DNA from: Clostridium sp. CAG:575
GTDB taxonomy: Bacteria; Bacillota; Clostridia; TANB77; CAG-508
Direction of reading: 5' to 3'
DNA: 10,813 bases
Assembly: GCA_000435535.1 (NCBI GenBank)
Contig: FR884549.1
Location: 1-10,813, forward strand
In this document: positions 6,133 through 10,813 of the stretch, in pieces
Numbering within the stretch: position 1 is the first letter of the stretch
Layout: the number at the start of each line of letters is the position of its first letter
The notes under the pieces: model-generated
The model's input: the letters and a program-made list of their open reading frames with translations, nothing else
What the model was told of the DNA's origin: nothing
Database searches by the model: none
Translations under genes and position numbers: made by a program

Positions 6133-7527
6133 TTAGTTTTTATTTATTTCTACTCCATTTTTTGTATCTTTAACACTATATCCTTTTTGATTGATTAAGT
6201 CTCTTAGTTCATCTGATTTTGCCCAGTCTTTGTTTTCCCTTGCAACTTTTCTTTGTTCAACTAATTCTAAAATTTCTTGTGGTATTTCTTGTTTTTCAGA
6301 ATTTACTTCATCAATTTTAATTCCTAATACTGTATCAAATTTTGTGAGTAATTTTGCGACTTCTGGGTTCTTTTTTTCAAATCTTGCAGCTTCCCAAACA
6401 TAGCTCATTGCAAGTGGCATATTCAAATCGTCATTTATTGCTTTATGGAAGTTTTCTTCTATTTGTGCTAATTTTTCTTTATCTTCTTCTGTTAGTTCAT
6501 CTGTTCCATTTATGTTTAATTGATAACTATTACGCAATCTTTCTAATGATTTTGATGCTGCGTCTATTCCTTCCCATGTAAAGTTTAGCTTATTTCTATA
6601 ATGACATGAATAACTAAATAGTTTATATACAATTGGGTCATATCCTTTTTCTTTTATGTCTTTAACTAAATATACATTTCCTAATGATTTTGACATTTTT
6701 CCGCCATTTATTAATAAATATTCTCCATGCATCCAATATCTTGCTGGTATTTTACCACATTTTCCTTTACTTTGTGCAATTTCGTTTTCATGGTGTGTTG
6801 GTATTAAATCTATTCCTCCTGTGTGTATATCAAATTGGTCTCCTAAATATTTTTGTCCCATTGCTGAACATTCTATGTGCCAACCTGGATAACTTGGTCC
6901 CCATGGACTATCCCATTTCATTAAATGATTTTCTGGTGCTTTTATCCATAATGCAAAATCATGTGGATTTCTTTTTTCTGGATCTACTTCAACTCTTGCT
7001 CCAGCTTTTTGATTTTCTATATCTAAATTTGACAATACTGGGTATTTATCTAATTTTGATATGTCAAAATATATTGCTGTTGATGTTTCATATGCATATC
7101 CATTTTCCATTAATTTTTCTACATATTCAAGCATTTCTCTTATGTGGTCTGTTGCTTTACATACAATTTCTGGCGTTTCTATATTTAATGCTTTTAAGTC
7201 ATCAAAAAATAATTTTGTATAATGTTCTGCAATTTGTAATGGTGTTTTATGTTCTTCTCTTGCTGATTTAAGCATTTTATCTTCCCCTTCGTCTCCGTCG
7301 GAAACAAGGTGCCCAACATCTGTTATGTTCATTACATGTTTTATTTTGTAGCCGTTATATCTAAGTACTCTTCTTAATATGTCTTGAAAAATATTAGTTC
7401 TCATATTTCCAATTGTTGCATCTTTATATACTGTTGGTCCACAAGAATATATTTTAACTTCATTTGAGTCAAGTGGTTCAAATTTGTCTTTTTGTTTTGT
7501 TAGCGTATTGTAAAAATATAAATCCAT
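6133..7527 (-). CDS. cysS: Cysteinyl-tRNA synthetase
   Basis: This class I synthetase charges tRNA-Cys. C-G-P-T-V-Y at 29-34 is the family signature. Zinc ligands are expected at C29, C220, H245 and E249, with the same spacing as C28, C209, H234 and E238 of the E. coli enzyme. W-H-I-E-C is at 216-220, and the K-M-S-K-S loop is at 277-281. The HIGH-like motif reads T-I-G-N (38-41) instead of the usual H-I-G-N; I recall related bacterial CysRS proteins with this form, so it may mark a subfamily. The length of 464 aa is normal. ATG 7527 is the first in-frame start, because a TAA lies two codons upstream. Its nearest Shine-Dalgarno site is 27 bases away, across a hairpin. The gene has its own promoter after the penicillin-binding protein gene and heads a cysS-galE-argS run. 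Confidence 0.96.
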   Translation of the reverse strand: MDLYFYNTLTKQKDKFEPLDSNEVKIYSCGPTVYKDATIGNMRTNIFQDILRRVLRYNGYKIKHVMNITDVGHLVSDGDEGEDKMLKSAREEHKTPLQIAEHYTKLFFDDLKALNIETPEIVCKATDHIREMLEYVEKLMENGYAYETSTAIYFDISKLDKYPVLSNLDIENQKAGARVEVDPEKRNPHDFALWIKAPENHLMKWDSPWGPSYPGWHIECSAMGQKYLGDQFDIHTGGIDLIPTHHENEIAQSKGKCGKIPARYWMHGEYLLINGGKMSKSLGNVYLVKDIKEKGYDPIVYKLFSYSCHYRNKLNFTWEGIDAASKSLERLRNSYQLNINGTDELTEEDKEKLAQIEENFHKAINDDLNMPLAMSYVWEAARFEKKNPEVAKLLTKFDTVLGIKIDEVNSEKQEIPQEILELVEQRKVARENKDWAKSDELRDLINQKGYSVKDTKNGVEINKN

Positions 7528-7560
7528 AGTTTTTTATATGATATACTATCATATCTCCTT
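7528..7560 (-). promoter_or_regulatory. Distant Shine-Dalgarno site bridged by a hairpin (cysS)
   Basis: AAGGAG at 7560-7555 is followed by the perfect stem-loop ATATGATA-GTA-TATCATAT (7554-7536), then 8 bases, then ATG 7527. With the hairpin folded, the spacer shrinks from 27 to 8 bases, the usual value. Similar looped ribosome sites are known in phage T4 (for example gene 25). An ATG inside the stem (7552-7550) is only 2 bases from the SD and out of frame. Confidence 0.65.
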
Positions 7561-7571
7561 TCTAGATTATT

Positions 7572-7602
7572 TTAATTGGCAGATAATTTATCTGCCAATT
7601 AA
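7572..7602. promoter_or_regulatory. 31-base inverted repeat at the predicted cysS transcript start
   Basis: The arms TTAATTGGCAGATAA (7572-7586) and TTATCTGCCAATTAA (7588-7602) are perfect 15-base complements around one base. Neither side has a proper T tract, so it is a poor terminator. It begins 2 bases after the cysS -10 box, so it fits an operator or a 5' stabilising hairpin in the message. Confidence 0.7.
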
Positions 7603-7604
7603 TT

Positions 7605-7633
7605 ATTATAGTATTTTATTATGCTTTTTTCAA
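7605..7633 (-). promoter_or_regulatory. Promoter of cysS
   Basis: TTGAAA at 7633-7628 and TATAAT at 7610-7605 are separated by 17 bases, as in the rpn promoter. The -35 box starts 2 bases after the stop of the penicillin-binding protein gene. Predicted start is near 7598, inside the inverted repeat. Confidence 0.72.
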
Positions 7634-7635
7634 TT

Positions 7636-10221
7636 TTAGTGTGATGTTACATTTTGATCTGCAGTATTATTTTTTACAGCAGTACTATTTCCTTTATCTC
7701 CAGTATTATTTTTATTGCTATTATTTTTATCATCTGTTGTTGTATTACTTGTTATATTTCCTGTTGTACTATTAGTTGTTGTATTTTGTTCTGGCTTTTT
7801 AGGCTGTTCTACTGGTTTTTTATGCACATCACATATATCTTCTATCTTATCATTTGATGTTGAACTTGGATTTAAAGTCTTCCATAGTCCTAATTTTTCT
7901 TTTGGTATAATTCCACCATATGCTACTGTTTTTACACTATCAGTAGGACAATATTCATTTGCCACTTTATTTGATACTTGGCAAATAACTTGAGTTCCAT
8001 GTCCTTCACATTTTTCTGGTAAATTATCTGATGTGAATATATCTGTATATTTAGCTGTGCATGTATCTGTTGCAAGACATCCTGTTGTTTTACATACTGT
8101 TTTTTCTACTATTCCATCTGGTTTCGTAAAGTTTTTATTTTTTAAATCTTTATGAATATTTTTCATTATAGCTGACCATAATGCTCCAGCTGGATTTTTG
8201 CCATCAACACTTACTAATCCTTTTCCTTTTACATACATTGGTTCTTGGTTATTATCATATCCAAACCAACATGCTGCTGTATAATATGGTGTCATTCCAC
8301 ATAACCATCTGTCTACATAATCATCCGTAGAACCTGTTTTAGCACATGTTTCCATTCCTGTTATTTTACAATATGTTGCTGTTCCTCCAGTTGTTAATGG
8401 TTCTTGTAAAATTGATCTTGTAATATATGCATTTTGTTCTGAAATTACTCTTGTTTTTTCTTGTTTTGATGTTAAAACTGTATTTCCATTTGTATCTACA
8501 ACTTTTGTGTAGAAAGTTGGTGTAATATAAACTCCATCATTTGCAATTGTTGCATATGCTCCTGCCATCTCTAATGGACTTATTCCTGTTTTCATACCTC
8601 CTATAGCTAATGCCAAAATTCCGTCATCTTTTTCATTTAAATTTGTAAGTCCCATTTTATTTAAATATTCTAATGATTTTTTTGGTGTTAATTCTGTCAT
8701 TATTTTAACCATTGGAATATTGTGTGAAACTTTTATACATGTACGTATATTAATGTATCCTAATTGGCTATTATTTGAATTTCCTGGCTTATATTTACTT
8801 GCTCCTACTGAAAATTCTGTTGTTTTATCATCATATATAGTTGCTGCTGTTATAACTTTTTCTTGTAGTCCTGGTGCAATGTCTGCAATAGGTTTCATAG
8901 ATGACCCTGTTTGTCTTTTTAATTGTGTTCCACGATTCCATCCTGTTGCATATTGGCTTCCTAGTTCTCCTCCAACTGCAACTACTTGACCTGTTGTATG
9001 GTCTATTATTACCATACCAGCTTGTGTATGTTCATTTTGTAATGTTCCATCTGGATTCTTTGCTCTACCTGCAACTTGATATTTTGTTTTACTAAATTCA
9101 TCTTCTACTGCTGCTTGTACAGTAGAATCCTCTGTTGAGTAAATTGTAAGTCCACTTCCATATACATAATTATATGCTAAATCATAAGATATTCCTTTTT
9201 CTTCCATTATTTGAGTTATAACTTGATTTATTGTTGCTGATGTATGATAAGAATATTGTGCTTCCCCTCCAGTATTTCCTTTTGAAAATGTTAGTCCTGC
9301 TTCTACTTTTGCTACTGCTGCATTATATTCCTCTTCATTTTCTATTAGTCCTTGATCTTTCATTTCACTCAATACTGTTAAAGTTCTTTTCTTTATTAGT
9401 TCTGAATGATCTTTAGATGTGTCATATGGATTATATGCATTTGGTGAATTATTGATACCTGCTAAAAATGCACATTCTGCTAAGTCTAAGTCTTTTGCAC
9501 TCTTGTTAAAATAGTATATAGATCCTAATTCAACACCATGTAATTCATTTCCACCAACAAATATTATATTTAAATATAATTCAAGAATTTGATTTTTCGA
9601 AATCATCCTCTCTACTTGAACAGCTTTTGACCATTCTTTTACTTTTCTTAAGACTCCTGCAATTCCAGATCTTTGCTTATCATCTGTTATATTTTTGACT
9701 AATTGCTGAGTAATTGTACTTCCTCCACCATTGTCTTTGCCTGTTACAACACCTACAATTGCTCCTGTTGTTCTTTTTAAATCTACACCGTTATGTTTAT
9801 AAAATCTTTTATCTTCAATTGCTATATATGCTTTTGGTAAATAATCCGGCATTTCTGATAAAGAAATTACTTTTCTTTTTTCATCAGTACTTAAATTTGC
9901 AATTTCTTTTCCACTTTTATCTAAAACTATTGTATTAGAAGAGCCTACAACAAGTTCATCCTTTGTTATTTCGAAGTCATCTCCAAATACTCCAAAAAAC
10001 ATTGCTGCAATAATTCCAGCTCCAACTACACAAGCAAGTAAAATTATAATAATTAAAATTTTTAATGCTATTTTAACTTTTGGATTTATTACTTTTTTCT
10101 TTCCTTTTTTGTTAACTTCATTTGGGTTAGTTTTTTTTCTATTTGTTGTATTTTTATTTTGTACATTGTCTCTATTTGAATTTCTTTTTTTTGCTCGTTT
10201 ATTACTATTATTATTTGGCAT
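7636..10221 (-). CDS. Class A penicillin-binding protein (transglycosylase/transpeptidase), PBP1A type
   Basis: This bifunctional enzyme polymerises lipid II into glycan strands and cross-links them at the outer face of the membrane. Residues 1-50 form a basic, Asn/Lys-rich cytoplasmic tail. One membrane segment covers about 51-78. The GT51 transglycosylase domain (about 105-290) shows E-D-K-R-F-Y-K-H-N-G (136-145, catalytic E136) and G-G-S-T-I-T-Q-Q-L-V-K-N (166-177). The transpeptidase domain (about 395-690) has S440-S-M-K443, S499-H-N501 and K628-T-G-S. The rest, 700-805, is Cys-rich (C710, C715, C721, C738, C747, C758, C797). The end, 806-861, is a low-complexity Asn/Thr/Lys tail, probably a wall-spanning linker. 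The start is ATG 10221 with AAGGAGG at 10236-10230 and an 8-base spacer. All catalytic motifs are present. The clostridial equivalent is often named ponA or pbpA; I leave the symbol open. Confidence 0.95.
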   Translation of the reverse strand: MPNNNSNKRAKKRNSNRDNVQNKNTTNRKKTNPNEVNKKGKKKVINPKVKIALKILIIIILLACVVGAGIIAAMFFGVFGDDFEITKDELVVGSSNTIVLDKSGKEIANLSTDEKRKVISLSEMPDYLPKAYIAIEDKRFYKHNGVDLKRTTGAIVGVVTGKDNGGGSTITQQLVKNITDDKQRSGIAGVLRKVKEWSKAVQVERMISKNQILELYLNIIFVGGNELHGVELGSIYYFNKSAKDLDLAECAFLAGINNSPNAYNPYDTSKDHSELIKKRTLTVLSEMKDQGLIENEEEYNAAVAKVEAGLTFSKGNTGGEAQYSYHTSATINQVITQIMEEKGISYDLAYNYVYGSGLTIYSTEDSTVQAAVEDEFSKTKYQVAGRAKNPDGTLQNEHTQAGMVIIDHTTGQVVAVGGELGSQYATGWNRGTQLKRQTGSSMKPIADIAPGLQEKVITAATIYDDKTTEFSVGASKYKPGNSNNSQLGYINIRTCIKVSHNIPMVKIMTELTPKKSLEYLNKMGLTNLNEKDDGILALAIGGMKTGISPLEMAGAYATIANDGVYITPTFYTKVVDTNGNTVLTSKQEKTRVISEQNAYITRSILQEPLTTGGTATYCKITGMETCAKTGSTDDYVDRWLCGMTPYYTAACWFGYDNNQEPMYVKGKGLVSVDGKNPAGALWSAIMKNIHKDLKNKNFTKPDGIVEKTVCKTTGCLATDTCTAKYTDIFTSDNLPEKCEGHGTQVICQVSNKVANEYCPTDSVKTVAYGGIIPKEKLGLWKTLNPSSTSNDKIEDICDVHKKPVEQPKKPEQNTTTNSTTGNITSNTTTDDKNNSNKNNTGDKGNSTAVKNNTADQNVTSH

Positions 10222-10256
10222 TCCAATAACCTCCTTGCCATTTTTTCGATGTATTT

Positions 10257-10285
10257 ATTATATTATATTTCGTCTAAAATTAAAA
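10257..10285 (-). promoter_or_regulatory. Possible promoter of the penicillin-binding protein gene
   Basis: Two overlapping TATAAT boxes (10267-10262 and 10262-10257) lie 21-31 bases before the Shine-Dalgarno site. The -35 position for the nearer box is TTTTAA (10285-10280), which is weak. No convincing terminator follows the upstream gene, so read-through transcription is also possible. Confidence 0.4.
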
Positions 10286-10306
10286 GCTTTTTGTTAAAAA
10301 TATTTA

Positions 10307-10813
10307 TTAAATTTCTCCATTACTTAAAAATAATTTGCTAACCCTCACATTATCCTTTTTTACTTTTTCTTTTAAATTATTAAATCCTTGTTTTTGATAT
10401 AGCTCTGCTTGATATATATCTCTAAAGTAATACTTTTTGCTTATCATTTTTTCATCTTTTTTATCGTCTCTTAAATTAATTTCATAATTATTTATTATAA
10501 TGCCATTAAATCTCTTCTTTTTAATTTTCATTTTTCCACGTAAATTTATAATAATTGCCTCATCCGTTATTACATATTTATTTAAAATTTCTTCTGGAAA
10601 ATCAACATTATAAATTATATCAGATTTTACTAAGCTCTTTTTTCTGTTATTTGTAACAGTTATCATTATCCCTTCTTTTTCTAATAATTCTTCTTCTATT
10701 TTTTTGATTTTTTCTATATGATTTGTTACTATATTTAGATTCTTATATTTTTTTGCAAGTAATTTTATGTTTTCTATTTCAAAGTCTGTAATATCATTTA
10801 TTAACATTGATAT
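10307..10813 (-). CDS. Conserved-looking protein of unknown function, C-terminal part
   Basis: The frame stays open to the right edge. An ATG at 10807 exists, but two further sense codons precede it and no Shine-Dalgarno site is visible, so the gene most likely begins outside the window. At least 168 codons are present, ending with TAA at 10309-10307. The visible part alternates strands and helices: L-N-I-V-T-N at 24-29 (from that Met), a charged helix (I-E-K-I-K-K-I-E-E-E-L-L), then I-M-I-T-V-T, S-D-I-I-Y-N-V-D-F and E-A-I-I-I-N-L-R-G. This resembles the second half of a Rossmann-like nucleotide-binding fold, with a Lys-rich tail. I recall similar unnamed proteins in clostridia but cannot assign a function. 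It lies 85 bases upstream of the penicillin-binding protein gene on the same strand. Confidence 0.75.
   Translation of the reverse strand: MSMLINDITDFEIENIKLLAKKYKNLNIVTNHIEKIKKIEEELLEKEGIMITVTNNRKKSLVKSDIIYNVDFPEEILNKYVITDEAIIINLRGKMKIKKKRFNGIIINNYEINLRDDKKDEKMISKKYYFRDIYQAELYQKQGFNNLKEKVKKDNVRVSKLFLSNGEI

Noticed and set aside
7480..7552. Out-of-frame ATG (7552) starting a short peptide overlapping cysS
   Set aside because: It is 2 bases from the Shine-Dalgarno site, too close for initiation, and lies within the hairpin stem. The short frame has no notable features.
7528..7635. T-box riboswitch before cysS
   Set aside because: The gap is only 108 bases and lacks the conserved T-box sequence and the antiterminator/terminator pair with a T tract. 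None was seen before argS either.
10278..10306. Terminator after the right-edge gene
   Set aside because: AAAAGCTTTT is self-complementary but has no loop, and the TTTTT/AAAAA pairing is too weak. No usable stem with a T tract was found.
1..10813. TGA read as Trp (Mycoplasma-type code)
   Set aside because: Trp residues in the synthetases are encoded by TGG, and TGA closes rpn in both frames. The gene set and strong cell-wall synthase also argue against a wall-less mollicute.

Overview
The window comes from a very AT-rich, low-GC Gram-positive bacterium, most likely a member of the Clostridia. Evidence for this: strong AGGAGG-type ribosome sites, AT-rich codon choice, a clostridial-style class A penicillin-binding protein, and an NfeD/SPFH membrane pair. 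Trp is encoded by TGG and TGA acts as a stop, so the standard bacterial code fits. No tRNA, rRNA, CRISPR array or insertion sequence was seen.

Left part, 1-2111. The 5' end of a secreted-protein gene runs off the left edge on the minus strand (1-242). After a gene-free stretch of about 380 bases, an NfeD-like protein (624-1103) and a stomatin/SPFH protein (1167-2069) form a plus-strand pair. The pair ends at a strong hairpin terminator (2073-2111).

Middle part, 2103-3311. A convergent minus-strand gene encodes an Rpn-family PD-(D/E)XK nuclease. This is the most interesting locus. It has its own promoter and a 1-base frameshift near the 3' end. It also has a near-perfect Shine-Dalgarno sequence inside the reading frame, ideally spaced to an in-frame GTG. 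That internal site could make a separate C-terminal protein, the layout known for intragenic Rpn antitoxins.

Right part, 3216-10813, all on the minus strand and read right to left. First comes the C-terminal part of an unrecognised protein with a Rossmann-like pattern (10307 to the edge). Next is a bifunctional class A penicillin-binding protein (7636-10221), then cysS, galE and argS with short gaps (59 and 35 bases), ending at a clear terminator (3216-3257). A good promoter for cysS sits just after the penicillin-binding protein gene. The cysS leader holds two hairpins. One is at the predicted transcript start. The other lies between a distant Shine-Dalgarno sequence and the start codon, and it would bring them to normal spacing. 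The block is housekeeping: peptidoglycan synthesis, two aminoacyl-tRNA synthetases, and UDP-galactose supply for surface polysaccharides.
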